A DNA stretch of 64,000 nucleotides from positions 186,001-250,000 of the forward strand of contig CAUPYP010000001.1 of the NCBI GenBank assembly GCA_963516005.1, in the 5' to 3' direction. Positions 1-8,306 of this stretch are shown here, piece after piece (position 1 is the stretch's first letter; each line of letters opens with the position of its first letter). This DNA comes from CAMUQR01 sp963516005 (GTDB taxonomy: Bacteria > Patescibacteriota > Saccharimonadia > Saccharimonadales > Saccharimonadaceae). The position numbers were made by a program, and so were the translations under genes. A model generated the notes under the pieces. That model was not told where the DNA came from. It searched no databases and saw nothing but the letters and a program-made list of their open reading frames with translations.

Positions 1-929
1 AGCGCTTTTTCGAGTAATTCACTCTCGGCTTCGTTGCGATAACAAGCCTGGTAGGTTTGGCCATTAATCTTGCGCTGGACGTCTTCAATCCACTTAATAA
101 GTTGTTTTTTATCAGTCGGCATTGGGGTAATCTTAAGCTTGTCGCCGAACAGCGCCTGTGCTTCAGTTGCCGTGATTACCACTGGCACAGCTTGGTTATT
201 TTGGCGACGTAGGTCGTTGGCTGGCAAAATTAAATTCTTCATCATAATATCTTCTTCAAGGCGATAGCGCGAGAGACGGACGTCAGCTTCACCCCAGCCA
301 GAATTGCGTTCAAGCTCTTGTTGAGCGCGGTTGAGAAAATCTTCTTGGTTGCTTTTGATGAATTTTAAGCCAGTGATTTGCGATCGGTAGTCGCTGGTTT
401 TGTAAAAGTTTATTGGATGAAACGGTGCTGCACGCTTCTTCAGTCCCTGGAAATTATTATCAGCTTCGGCAATGAACTTTTGTTGTTTGGCGAGTAGAAT
501 TCGTTCCAGTACTGGTGATTCACCATCATAAATATATTCTTCATGGTCGCCAAGTTTGTATTTTTTGATGGGATGTTTGACGCTTTTTTCATCAAAATCA
601 ATTTTATGCTGTTTTGCTAACGCTTTTTGCTCTTCGATGTATTGGAGATAATGTTGATTGGCTTCAGCACGTGCCTGTACGTCATCTTTGTGAAGCGGTG
701 GTAAGTGCCGATACATAAATACATCAGATGAGACAGCCTTGACGAGGTAGCTCTGATTGCTAGCTCGATCAAATCGCTCGAAGGAATTAAGTACGCCACT
801 GATAATTAGTGCTGAGGCAAATAGCACGCTAAACATTAGACCAGCTACCAAGACGGTAATAAACATCATAATCCGTCTAGTTTTGAGTTTAGCAACGGCT
901 AAAGTGACGGTATCGATAAATCCAATCAT
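1..929 (-). CDS. FtsX-like ABC transporter permease (partial, N-terminal 309 residues)
   Basis: The frame stays open from ATG at 929 to the window edge, so the C-terminal membrane part is missing. It starts MIGFIDTVTLAVAKLKTRR, followed by a membrane segment at about residues 20-46 and then a long hydrophilic, charged region. That is the layout of MacB/FtsX permeases, where a first helix precedes an extracytoplasmic domain. The start overlaps the stop of the upstream ATPase (ATGA), so translation is probably coupled. Family assignment rests on layout and on the ATPase neighbour. The substrate is unknown. Confidence 0.75.
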   Translation of the reverse strand, partial: MIGFIDTVTLAVAKLKTRRIMMFITVLVAGLMFSVLFASALIISGVLNSFERFDRASNQSYLVKAVSSDVFMYRHLPPLHKDDVQARAEANQHYLQYIEEQKALAKQHKIDFDEKSVKHPIKKYKLGDHEEYIYDGESPVLERILLAKQQKFIAEADNNFQGLKKRAAPFHPINFYKTSDYRSQITGLKFIKSNQEDFLNRAQQELERNSGWGEADVRLSRYRLEEDIMMKNLILPANDLRRQNNQAVPVVITATEAQALFGDKLKITPMPTDKKQLIKWIEDVQRKINGQTYQACYRNEAESELLEKA

Positions 930-1969
930 GCGGTTTTCTCCTTATTTTTATTTAATGAATGAACTGAATCTAGCGTAAAACCCTGCTGGCTGGCTTGAAC
1001 GCGCTGTTGTTGACGGCGGGCATCGAGGCGAACGGACTGTGTGATAGGCTCTGAATTATCATGGTTGATTGGAGCATGAGTCGAGCTGATGGTCGTGGGT
1101 TGCGAAGTGGGGCTGACTACAGTGTGGCGAATTTTGGTCAAAAATTCAGCTTGGCGTTGCTCAGCTTTAGTGAGTTCGGCTGGGTGTTCCAGCGTTCGGC
1201 GGGTAATTTTTGTCGTTATCTGTGGAGTTGATTGAGGCACGACTGGTATAGCCAGCGTTGATGGCGCGTGGTCGATAATCATGCCATCTTTGAGCATAAT
1301 ATGACGGTCGGCCTTAGTGACAATTTCAGGGTTGTGTGTGACGATTACAATTGTTGTGCCTAAATCTTGGCGAATTTGTTTTAACAAATCAAGTACTAGA
1401 TCGCTGTTGACGGAGTCGAGATTGCCTGTTGGCTCATCGGCGAAAATAATGCTCGGTGAGTTTACAAGCGCTCGAGCGATAGCGGCACGCTGGATTTGTC
1501 CGCCGGAGAGTTCTTTTGGAAAGTGTTTCGCCCAGTCAGCCAGACCAACCCGCTTGAGTAGTTGCGTCACTTGGGTAGTGCGTTGGTCGCGCTTCATCTT
1601 TAAAAACATTGCTGGTACTTCGACATTTTTCTCTAATGTCAAAAACGGATGCAAATAAAAACTCTGAAAAATAAAACCAATCATTTGATTACGAAATTGC
1701 GATAATTGTTTATCACTCATTTTTGATAAATCTTGATTATTGACAATCACTTGTCCACTGGTTGGTCGATCGAGGCCAGCTAACAGATGTAATAATGTTG
1801 ACTTGCCTGAACCGCTCGCACCAGTAATCGCCACAATTTCACCTTGGCGAATCTCTAAGTTAATATCGTGCAGTACAGTAATCTGCTGACGCGACTTGTG
1901 ATAAGTTTTGTTTAAATTATGCGCCCGAATGATCACCTTGTCCTGTGAGTTCATTTCCCTATTTTTCAT
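926..1969 (-). CDS. MacB/LolD-type ABC transporter ATP-binding protein with C-terminal extension
   Basis: ATPase partner of an FtsX-type permease. Walker A GASGSGKST is at residues 50-58, signature LSGGQ at 154-158, and Walker B IIFADE at 174-179, followed by PTGNLD typical of the MacB/LolD class. The ATPase domain ends near residue 235. About 110 residues rich in Thr, Ser, Pro, Gln and charge follow (PVVPQSTPQ and similar), which family members of about 225 residues lack. A second ATG at codon 6 is an alternative start. It is third in an operon of two ATPase/permease pairs. Confidence 0.9.
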   Translation of the reverse strand: MKNREMNSQDKVIIRAHNLNKTYHKSRQQITVLHDINLEIRQGEIVAITGASGSGKSTLLHLLAGLDRPTSGQVIVNNQDLSKMSDKQLSQFRNQMIGFIFQSFYLHPFLTLEKNVEVPAMFLKMKRDQRTTQVTQLLKRVGLADWAKHFPKELSGGQIQRAAIARALVNSPSIIFADEPTGNLDSVNSDLVLDLLKQIRQDLGTTIVIVTHNPEIVTKADRHIMLKDGMIIDHAPSTLAIPVVPQSTPQITTKITRRTLEHPAELTKAEQRQAEFLTKIRHTVVSPTSQPTTISSTHAPINHDNSEPITQSVRLDARRQQQRVQASQQGFTLDSVHSLNKNKEKTA

Positions 1970-2008
1970 TTGTTTCTATTTTACCATAAACAGTATCACA
2001 AATTGAAA

Positions 2009-3448
2009 TTATTGTTTTTTCAGACGGCGAGCGACATTTTTCATGGATAGCTGATCAAGTGTCAAAATCGAAACGATTGGCGCTGAGATCACAATGGCGC
2101 CGATGATTTTAATGATTTCGAGGTTAAAACCGATCAACGGCACTAGTCCAGTAATGTGTTTTACATACAACAAACTAGCGGCGGCGTTAAAATCAGCTGA
2201 ATAATGCCAACTAACGCCCAGTGCAAGTAAAGCTCCCGTACCGAGTGCAAACAGCACTGTCAGTAAACACAATTCAAACACATACCACAGATAGATGAAC
2301 CAAACATCTTGAGCTGTAGCGCCCAGTGACCGATACATAGCAATGAGCCGACTGTCTTGAGTAATTAAGCGCAAAAAAGTAAACACAATAATGATGACGG
2401 CAGTGACTAGTAAGGCGTAGTTAGCGAAGGACAAAATGAACTTTTTGATGGTCATATTTTCAAAAGTATTAAAGCTACTAGTGACTAATTCTGCAACTCG
2501 GTATTCTGGGGAACGAGGTTTGTCCGATGCTAGTAAACCTGGAGCAACGTAGTCAATTTCGTATTTGTAATAGTCGTAGGCTTGGTCAGCTGAAGCGAAT
2601 TCAATTAATGCTTGGTAATTAAAAAGTTTAGTGTTGTCAATTAACTTTTTTATGACTGGTGAGTGATCGTTCAGCAGAAAAATGCCATTTGAAGAACTGC
2701 TGTAAAACGAAATATTATCCAGCAAAATATCAAGCGGTCGAATATCCCGCTCATGACGAGCAACTGAAATTTTATAGCTACCGGGTGGTATAATCCCCGC
2801 TATAAAAATCTCCCGGTCGTTGTCTTGGAGTACTTTGCCAAGGGCTTTTTGTTGAACTTCTTGTAAGAGATTGAGCTTGCCTTTGCTCGAAACGATACCT
2901 TTGGTATCAATTTGTAATAAATCAATGGCTTTCTGAAAAGTGACGATTGCAGCAGGAACATTGTTTGGTTTTTTGCTTAAGTCGGCAGTGATACTGTTTT
3001 TAAAAATCTCAATTGGATAAAAACTGAGGTATAGGGAGTTAGCGGTGGTGCGGACTTCGACATTGCTAATGACTTTTCCGCCGTAAGGCTTGGCACGTTC
3101 GGTGAATAATTGATTAACTTGCTGACGATCAGTACTACAAGGCGCTGGCTTTTGTGAGGCCTGTCGAGCACAGTCTTTGTCCAACTGACCTTGCTCATTT
3201 ACGCAGCTCTCTATTCCACGAGACGATTCTATTTGACCGCGTCTACAAGCTTGGGCTGTAATATAAATTTTATTGTCAAAAACCCCTAGGCTCTGTTGGC
3301 GATGAAAATCTTCCAAGCCCTGAAAAATAAACTGAACGGCGATCAAAATACTAAAGAGCGCTCCAATGACGACAACGGTGAGGATGGTTTGTTTCTTATG
3401 GTGAACTAAGTTGCGATGACCGAGTTTAATGAGTTTTGGTAATTTCAT
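2009..3448 (-). CDS. FtsX/MacB-like ABC transporter permease
   Basis: A 479-residue permease. The start at 3448 is chosen over an ATG 39 bases upstream because AAGGAG lies just before it, and it overlaps the end of the upstream ATPase by 23 bases. A membrane helix lies near residues 25-45 after a basic N-terminus (GHRNLVHHKKQ), then a domain of about 300 residues, then three C-terminal helices with the FtsX-like run RLIAMYRSLGATAQDV. The extracytoplasmic domain has four cysteines within about 40 residues (CRRG, ESCV, DKDCA, APCST), suggesting disulfides. Exported substrate unknown. Confidence 0.85.
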   Translation of the reverse strand: MKLPKLIKLGHRNLVHHKKQTILTVVVIGALFSILIAVQFIFQGLEDFHRQQSLGVFDNKIYITAQACRRGQIESSRGIESCVNEQGQLDKDCARQASQKPAPCSTDRQQVNQLFTERAKPYGGKVISNVEVRTTANSLYLSFYPIEIFKNSITADLSKKPNNVPAAIVTFQKAIDLLQIDTKGIVSSKGKLNLLQEVQQKALGKVLQDNDREIFIAGIIPPGSYKISVARHERDIRPLDILLDNISFYSSSSNGIFLLNDHSPVIKKLIDNTKLFNYQALIEFASADQAYDYYKYEIDYVAPGLLASDKPRSPEYRVAELVTSSFNTFENMTIKKFILSFANYALLVTAVIIIVFTFLRLITQDSRLIAMYRSLGATAQDVWFIYLWYVFELCLLTVLFALGTGALLALGVSWHYSADFNAAASLLYVKHITGLVPLIGFNLEIIKIIGAIVISAPIVSILTLDQLSMKNVARRLKKQ

Positions 3449-4097
3449 GAATTGCTCCTTGGCTAATTTTGATAATTCGATCAGCATAATCAGCGACCAT
3501 TTGGCTATGGCTAGAGATAATGATGGTAATTTTCATTGAAGTGGCGATAGCGCGGAGGATTTTGATAACATTTTCGGCATTAGTTTGATCGAGATTGTTG
3601 GTTGGTTCGTCAGCCAAAATAATTTTTGGGCTCATAAACAGCGCTCTGGCGATACAGACACGCTCAGCTTGACCGCCAGAAATTTGGTCTAATTTATGTT
3701 TTAAAATTGAGTCGATATGGAGGGTTTTAGTGATAAGCTCGACTTTACGGTTAATTTCGGATTGTTTTAAATTAGCAAAAGTGCCGGCGAGAGCAATGTT
3801 TTCGCCGACATTAAGCTGTGGATGTAGATAAAAATCCTGGAAAATGAACCCAATTTGACGGCGATAAAAATCAGCCCGCTCCCTGCCCTTGAGTTTTAAA
3901 ATATCGCGATCGTTGATGAAGATTTCGCCGGTTGTTAGGCGCTCTAAGCCTCCGATAATATTAAGCAAAGTCGATTTACCACTGCCGCTATCGCCCGTTA
4001 ATAAGACAAATTGTCCAGCCTCAATCTCAAGATTAACGTTTTCAAAAATAATTTTTTGATCAAAGCGTTTGCTGAGATTTTTGAGTTGAATAAGCAT
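3426..4097 (-). CDS. MacB/LolD-type ABC transporter ATP-binding protein
   Basis: A 223-residue ATPase, the normal family length. Walker A GDSGSGKST is at residues 35-43, signature ISGGQ and Walker B IILADE follow, then PTNNLDQ. First gene of the four-gene ABC operon reading towards the window start. There is no Shine-Dalgarno sequence: TGCTATAAT ends six bases before the ATG, so the message is probably leaderless. Paralogous to the ATPase at 926-1969 but without the C-terminal extension. Confidence 0.9.
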   Translation of the reverse strand: MLIQLKNLSKRFDQKIIFENVNLEIEAGQFVLLTGDSGSGKSTLLNIIGGLERLTTGEIFINDRDILKLKGRERADFYRRQIGFIFQDFYLHPQLNVGENIALAGTFANLKQSEINRKVELITKTLHIDSILKHKLDQISGGQAERVCIARALFMSPKIILADEPTNNLDQTNAENVIKILRAIATSMKITIIISSHSQMVADYADRIIKISQGAIHEITKTH

Positions 4098-4103
4098 ATG
4101 GTT

Positions 4104-4112
4104 ATTATAGCA
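4104..4112 (-). promoter_or_regulatory. Extended -10 promoter, leaderless ABC operon
   Basis: TGCTATAAT with 6 bases to ATG 4097 and no ribosome site. The same 20-base context (TATGCTATAATAACCATATG) recurs upstream of uppP. Confidence 0.7.
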
Positions 4113-4117
4113 TAACT

Positions 4118-4148
4118 AAAAACCACTCCGCAAATTTCTGGGAGTGGT
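4118..4148 (-). terminator. Intrinsic terminator after L15
   Basis: 8-bp stem ACCACTCC/GGAGTGGT with a T run on the minus strand. It closes the L6-L18-S5-L15 unit, so secY does not follow L15 here. Confidence 0.85.
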
Positions 4149-4169
4149 ATTTAGTTATTTTAGAAGTAA

Positions 4170-4640
4170 TTATTTAGCTTCTTTGTCTTGTTTAGCGCGT
4201 TGTGGCACTGGGGTGGCGATGAAGCTACCACCAGCTTTTTGAATAGCCTCAAGGCTAGATTTTGACACTGCTTGAACTTTCAAAGTGATTGCACCGTCGA
4301 TTTCACCACGGGTAATGACTTTGGTTTTGAGATAAGGGGTTTTGATGAAACCTTCTTCAGCTAGCAGGAAGTTATCAACTTCTTTGCCTTTGAGTTGACT
4401 TAAGTTATCAAGATAAACAACTTGAGTCATTGGGCGCTTGCTCTTAAAACCACGAGCTTTTGGCACGGCTTGGACTAATGAGCGTGAACCACCTTGGAAG
4501 ATAGCGCGCTTTTTGTGGCCGGTGCGAGCACCTTGACCTTTGGTACCGCGACCAGCAGTTTTACCTTGACCGGCAGAGATACCACGACCAACGCGTTTTG
4601 GGTTTTTGTTGGCAGTGAGGTTTAATTCGTTATATTTCAT
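4170..4640 (-). CDS. rplO: 50S ribosomal protein L15 (uL15)
   Basis: 156 residues. The N-terminus MKYNELNLTANKNPKRVGRG and the basic glycine-rich stretch GQGKTAGRGTKGQGAR are characteristic of L15, a large-subunit protein that binds 23S rRNA late in assembly. Last gene of the L6-L18-S5-L15 unit, followed by a strong terminator. L30, normally between S5 and L15, is absent: only 2 bases separate the two genes. Confidence 0.97.
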   Translation of the reverse strand: MKYNELNLTANKNPKRVGRGISAGQGKTAGRGTKGQGARTGHKKRAIFQGGSRSLVQAVPKARGFKSKRPMTQVVYLDNLSQLKGKEVDNFLLAEEGFIKTPYLKTKVITRGEIDGAITLKVQAVSKSSLEAIQKAGGSFIATPVPQRAKQDKEAK

Positions 4641-4642
4641 AC

Positions 4643-5263
4643 TTATTTCTCCTCAGCTTTCTTGGTTGTTTTAGCTTTGGTGGCTTTTTGAGCTGGAGCT
4701 TTGTGCCATTTTTCTTTTGGTACTAATTCTTCCAGCGCTTTAATCGTAGCGTAAGCGATGTTGACTTTGTTAGTTGAACCAAGTGATTTAGATAACAGGT
4801 TCTTGATGCTGGTCAAAGCAATGATTGAACGCACCACACCACCAGCGATAATACCAGTACCAGGAGCGGCTGGCATCAACAGAACTTGAGCGCCAGTGAC
4901 TTTGGTTTCGACTTCGTGTGGAATAGTGTCGTTTTCGATTGGTACGGTGATCATGTTTTTTTCAGCAACAGCGGTAGCTTTCGCGACAGCGGCTTGCACA
5001 TCAGCACCTTTAGCGACGCCGACACCAACATGGTTTTTGCCATCACCAATTGCTACAAGAGCTTTGAAACGGAAGCGACGACCACCTTTAACCACGCGAG
5101 TCACACGGTCAATGTTAATCACTACTTCTTCGTATTTTTTAGCTTCGCGTACTGGTTTTTGGTTGCGACGACCAGCTTGGCGACCACGAGCTGGAGCTTT
5201 GCGATCACGTTTTAGTTCTGGTTTTGCTTCAGCTTTGATTTCTGGGGTTTGTTTGTCAGTCAT
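4643..5263 (-). CDS. rpsE: 30S ribosomal protein S5 (uS5)
   Basis: 206 residues. The S5 core is visible (VVKGGRRFRFKALVAIGDG, VGVGVAKGADVQAAV, PAAPGTGIIAGGVVRSI). It shapes the decoding site and mRNA entry. It carries a basic N-terminal extension of about 45 residues and a Lys/Ala-rich tail. It sits 2 bases from L15 with no room for rpmD (L30). Confidence 0.97.
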   Translation of the reverse strand: MTDKQTPEIKAEAKPELKRDRKAPARGRQAGRRNQKPVREAKKYEEVVINIDRVTRVVKGGRRFRFKALVAIGDGKNHVGVGVAKGADVQAAVAKATAVAEKNMITVPIENDTIPHEVETKVTGAQVLLMPAAPGTGIIAGGVVRSIIALTSIKNLLSKSLGSTNKVNIAYATIKALEELVPKEKWHKAPAQKATKAKTTKKAEEK

Positions 5264-5265
5264 AA

Positions 5266-5616
5266 TTAAAACTCCAATCCTTCCTTGCGAGCCGCTTCAG
5301 CTAGAGCTTGCAGGCGACCTGCGTATTTGCGACCGTTGCGGTCAAACACAACTTTGCTGACGCCAGCTTTTTTAGCGGCTTTAGCGAGCTTGGTGCCGAT
5401 TTGAGTAGCGAGGTCAGTTTTGGTACCTGCCATTTTTGCACCAACAGTAGTAGCGCTAGCTAAAGTGTGTTGTTTAGCGTCGTCAATAATTTGAGCTGAG
5501 ATGTGAGTGTTTGAGATAAACACGCTCATGCGTGGGCGCTCAGCGGTACCGATAACTTTTGCTCGGACGCGGTTTTTGCGCAAAGCGCGGTTTTTAAGTT
5601 TGTTAACTTCAGCCAT
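5266..5616 (-). CDS. rplR: 50S ribosomal protein L18 (uL18)
   Basis: 116 residues, normal length. The pattern RPRMSVFISNTHISAQIIDD...FDRNGRKYAGRLQALAEAARKEGLEF is diagnostic. L18 binds 5S rRNA with L5. Tightly packed between L6 and S5. Confidence 0.97.
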   Translation of the reverse strand: MAEVNKLKNRALRKNRVRAKVIGTAERPRMSVFISNTHISAQIIDDAKQHTLASATTVGAKMAGTKTDLATQIGTKLAKAAKKAGVSKVVFDRNGRKYAGRLQALAEAARKEGLEF

Positions 5617-5618
5617 AA

Positions 5619-6152
5619 TTACTTACCAGCCTTTCCTACTTTGCGGATGATAGTTTCATCAGCGTATTTAATACCCTTGCCTTTGTATGGTTCAGGTTTT
5701 TTGAACGCACGAATATCAGCGGCGACTTGACCGACTAATTGTTTGTCGATGCCACTAACGGTGATATTCATTTTTTCTATCTTGAGGTCAATGCCTGCTG
5801 GTGCAGTGTATTTGACTGGATGTGAAAAACCAAGGTGCATTTCTAGGTTTTGGCCACCGCCGTTTAAGCGATAACCCACGCCGTTAACTTCGAGTTTTTT
5901 CTCAAAACCTTCGGTCACGCCGAGAATAGCGTTGTTAATTAAAGTTCGTTGCAAACCGTGAGCGGCGCGAACTTTGTCGTCTTCGTTTTGACGGCTAACA
6001 ACCACTTGGTTGTCGGCAACTTTAACATCAATGCCATTTTGATGAGCGAGAGTTAATTCGCCCTTCTGCCCTTTAATGATGATCTTGTCAGGGTCAACCG
6101 TGATTGTCACACCGTTTGGTACTACGATTGGTAGTTTTCCGATTCGACTCAT
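5619..6152 (-). CDS. rplF: 50S ribosomal protein L6 (uL6)
   Basis: 177 residues starting MSRIGKLPIVVPNGV at 6152, preceded by AAAGGA. The open frame continues upstream to 6254, but that part is untranslated leader. The C-terminus has the L6 signature KPEPYKGKGIKYADE. First gene of its own unit, because unrelated small genes separate it from S8. Confidence 0.97.
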   Translation of the reverse strand: MSRIGKLPIVVPNGVTITVDPDKIIIKGQKGELTLAHQNGIDVKVADNQVVVSRQNEDDKVRAAHGLQRTLINNAILGVTEGFEKKLEVNGVGYRLNGGGQNLEMHLGFSHPVKYTAPAGIDLKIEKMNITVSGIDKQLVGQVAADIRAFKKPEPYKGKGIKYADETIIRKVGKAGK

Positions 6153-6300
6153 GTGATTCCTTTCGTTAAAGAGTGATGTTTGTCTTCTTCCGTGCTGTCG
6201 GCTGGAGCGGTTGACGACCGGACGGCGGTCAACTATTCCGAGCTCGAGGCGCAAAATCTCCCAATTTCACTCGCAATTTAATATTAACTCGTTTATTTTA
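6153..6300 (-). promoter_or_regulatory. rplF promoter and structured leader
   Basis: -10 box GTTAAAAT at 6295-6300, giving a leader of about 135 nt. A long-range 6-bp stem (6171-6176 with 6267-6272) encloses a GC-rich hairpin near 6212-6235 (GTTGAC arms), and AAAGGA precedes the ATG. Probably a ribosomal-protein feedback site; the ligand is not known. Confidence 0.55.
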
Positions 6301-6342
6301 ACAAAAAACTACTGAAAAAGCAAGGGATTGATTGCCTGAAAT

Positions 6343-6373
6343 AAATCACCCGCTAGTTATTAGCGAGTGATTT
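6343..6373 (-). terminator. Terminator after the 91-residue membrane protein gene
   Basis: AAATCAC/GTGATTT stem extended by CGCT/AGCG with one mismatch, followed by TTTATTT on the minus strand. It separates the small-gene insert from rplF. Confidence 0.7.
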
Positions 6374-6387
6374 GATGGTGATAATAA

Positions 6388-6663
6388 TTACTTACATTCG
6401 TGAATCATAGTGCCGTTTTGATTGGTGCCAGTTTCATGACATTTAGCGCCTTTTCGTTGGATTTCCTCGATGGTTGGGCTTGGCACTCCGGTGGCTCGTT
6501 CTAGTCGATAAAACCGCTTAGTGTTGAGTGCTTCGACGTGGTCATAATGGTTATCCTTGAAATCAATAAACCGATAAATAAAATAACCAGTTAGTGCCAG
6601 GTTGGCGATTAACAAAATAAAAATAATAATATCTTTGATTGATGGTTTGGTTTTTGGTTTCAT
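6388..6663 (-). CDS. Small single-pass membrane protein, unknown
   Basis: 91 residues. A Lys-rich N-terminus precedes one strongly hydrophobic segment at about 11-32 (IIIFILLIANLALTGYF), then a hydrophilic tail with two cysteines (AKCHE, HECK). Start supported by AAAGGAG. No family recognised. It lies in the group of unknown genes splitting the spc operon. Confidence 0.7.
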   Translation of the reverse strand: MKPKTKPSIKDIIIFILLIANLALTGYFIYRFIDFKDNHYDHVEALNTKRFYRLERATGVPSPTIEEIQRKGAKCHETGTNQNGTMIHECK

Positions 6664-6736
6664 TTATTCTCCTTTGCTTACGGACAGTTTAAAATTATGT
6701 CCATGATCATGTTTCATTTGTTTTAAATTAATTCAA

Positions 6737-7147
6737 TCACTTCTTTAATAAATAAGAGTCTGGTGAGCTGTATGCCTCTATGGTTTTTTCTTGTGCGTCA
6801 TAATACCGGCTGTGCACTCCTGTAGCATCAAGCGTAAGGCTAATGTAAGTTTTTTCATTTTGTATTCCTCCTTTTAAAGAACTATCAAATGGATTACGTT
6901 TAAGATTATATTTAAGAAAGAAAATAAAATCAATGGATTTTTGACGCAGAGCTTTCCTCTTGGCTAAACTTTCAGGTAATTCACCTTTTTCGTATTGTAT
7001 AACAGGAGCATATCCACCAGTTCTTTCGTAAGAAACAACATCACCTTTAGTGTAATTACCTTTAAAAACATGCTTAATCTCTAGCTTACCAGTCTGTAAA
7101 CCTATTGCTGAGATAATCAAAATTGGTGCAGTTGGTTTTAGGTTGAG
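6737..7147 (-). pseudogene. 5'-truncated gene remnant in frame with the HD gene stop
   Basis: The frame opens directly after the TAG of the HD-domain gene and runs about 136 codons. The only possible starts are non-ATG (TTG at 7120) and no ribosome site is present. The N-terminus lacks a signal peptide although the content (KHVFKGNYTKGDVVSYERTGG) resembles the middle of small secreted proteins with a VEEVLKGxxKKGD-like pattern. The best reading is a remnant that lost its 5' part. A genuine readthrough extension of the HD protein is the alternative. Confidence 0.5.
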
Positions 7148-7831
7148 CTAATGTTGATCAAGAAATTCCTGCAAATGCTTTTGCCAGATTTCGGAATCAG
7201 TTTCTTCAAACAGATTAGTCAGAAAATTAATCATGATTTGTTGGCGCTTTTGAGCGATTTGTTGACCAGTTGGCGTGAGCATTAGATTGGGAATTAGTAA
7301 TAATTTATCGAAAAAATGTTGCACGGCATGTTCGGCCCCTGCCTGATATTGCTCGGGTGATAAATCATGACGGCGTGGTGCAATTGCTGGATTGAAAAAC
7401 GCGTGACCTTGGCTTAAAGTAAAAGCGTGCGTCCGCAAAATCCCTTGAGTGCCGATTGCATCGCACATGTCGGCGTCGCTGACAATCTGGCCTTCGAGAG
7501 TTTGCGGTCGAATGCCTTTAAGATATTTACTATAACCCATATGGCTAATGATATCGAGGACAGAGTGTTGGATTGATGTGGCGATTTTTGCTTGCGATAA
7601 AATACGTTTGGCGTTAGTTAGATTATCAGCCGAGGCTTGACCGAAGATTTTATAATCATCAACATCATGCAATAAGACCGCTAGATCAATAATTTGGCGG
7701 TCGCCACCTTCTTGTTCGGCGATTTGCAAAGCAATTTTTCGCACTCGCTCAACATGATCAAACCCATGTCCATCGGTCGGGTCGTTAAGGAGTTGTTGAA
7801 CTTGCTCGGCAACGAGAGTGATTTGATCCAT
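7148..7831 (-). CDS. HD-domain phosphohydrolase
   Basis: 227 residues from ATG 7831 (MDQITLVAEQVQQ). A longer frame upstream is rejected because TACAAT ends 6 bases before this ATG. Metal ligands of the HD superfamily are visible as HGFDHVERV (near residue 22) and LLHDVDD (near 49-55), with a later D in DADMCDAIG. It probably hydrolyses a phosphate ester of a nucleotide or similar metabolite. Substrate not deducible. Confidence 0.85.
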   Translation of the reverse strand: MDQITLVAEQVQQLLNDPTDGHGFDHVERVRKIALQIAEQEGGDRQIIDLAVLLHDVDDYKIFGQASADNLTNAKRILSQAKIATSIQHSVLDIISHMGYSKYLKGIRPQTLEGQIVSDADMCDAIGTQGILRTHAFTLSQGHAFFNPAIAPRRHDLSPEQYQAGAEHAVQHFFDKLLLIPNLMLTPTGQQIAQKRQQIMINFLTNLFEETDSEIWQKHLQEFLDQH

Positions 7832-7837
7832 AAGATA

Positions 7838-7843
7838 ATTGTA
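7838..7843 (-). promoter_or_regulatory. -10 box, leaderless HD gene
   Basis: TACAAT with 6 bases to ATG 7831 and no Shine-Dalgarno sequence. Confidence 0.55.
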
Positions 7844-7870
7844 TAATAAGTGGAATTTTTTGCAATAATA

Positions 7871-7892
7871 AACAGTCACGATCGTGACTGTT
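7871..7892 (-). terminator. 22-bp perfect palindrome, probable terminator
   Basis: AACAGTCACGA/TCGTGACTGTT, 21 bases after the stop of the 130-residue gene and followed by TTATTATT. A dyad operator for the next gene is a weaker alternative. Confidence 0.6.
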
Positions 7893-7913
7893 TTGGCAAA
7901 CTAAAAACTGTTG

Positions 7914-8306
7914 TTACCAGCTAGCTATTAAATCTTCAGCTAATTTGATTTTTTCAGCTTCGTCATCTATGAACTTAGTGAAGTAATCAAGATTTTCTTG
8001 AATGTCGAAGCCGATTTCTTTAGTCGCATAATCTTGCGACATGATGCAGTGTAAAATACCACCTGCTTCAATTAAGATTGGGTTATGCGAATCGCGCGCT
8101 AGATGTCGCAAGAAGTCTTGGCAAATAGTAATCAAGATTTTTATCTCGTGATCATTATAGGTATTAGTTGGGTAGGGGTTGGTGTGATAAGGAATGTTAA
8201 CTAATTCAAAGTCATAAGACTGTTGGCCATTAAACTTGATTCTGTCAGTGATAAATCTTAAATTATGATCATCGCCAAACTTGGCTAAAAAATTGATCGC
8301 ATTCAT
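7914..8306 (-). CDS. Hypothetical protein behind a structured leader
   Basis: 130 residues from ATG 8306 (MNAINFLAKFGDDHN), chosen over an ATG five codons upstream because AAAGGAG is ideally placed. Acidic, no membrane segment, no recognised motif. The C-terminal half looks helical and charged (FTKFIDDEAEKIKLAEDL). It has its own promoter, an attenuator-like leader and its own terminator, and it interrupts the spc operon between S8 and L6. Confidence 0.7.
   Translation of the reverse strand: MNAINFLAKFGDDHNLRFITDRIKFNGQQSYDFELVNIPYHTNPYPTNTYNDHEIKILITICQDFLRHLARDSHNPILIEAGGILHCIMSQDYATKEIGFDIQENLDYFTKFIDDEAEKIKLAEDLIASW

Noticed and set aside
926..929. Possible recoding of TGA as in Gracilibacteria/SR1
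   Set aside because: TGA ends genes at natural positions (for example the ATPase at 926), and no conserved protein needs TGA read as an amino acid.
4886..5360. Long plus-strand frames opposite S5, and similar frames opposite rpoB, rpoC and fusA
   Set aside because: They are antisense shadows of strongly conserved genes, with no ribosome site and no plausible product.
7871..7892. 22-bp palindrome as a repressor operator for the HD gene
   Set aside because: It lies just after a gene end, is followed by T-rich sequence, and is upstream of the HD -10 region rather than overlapping it.
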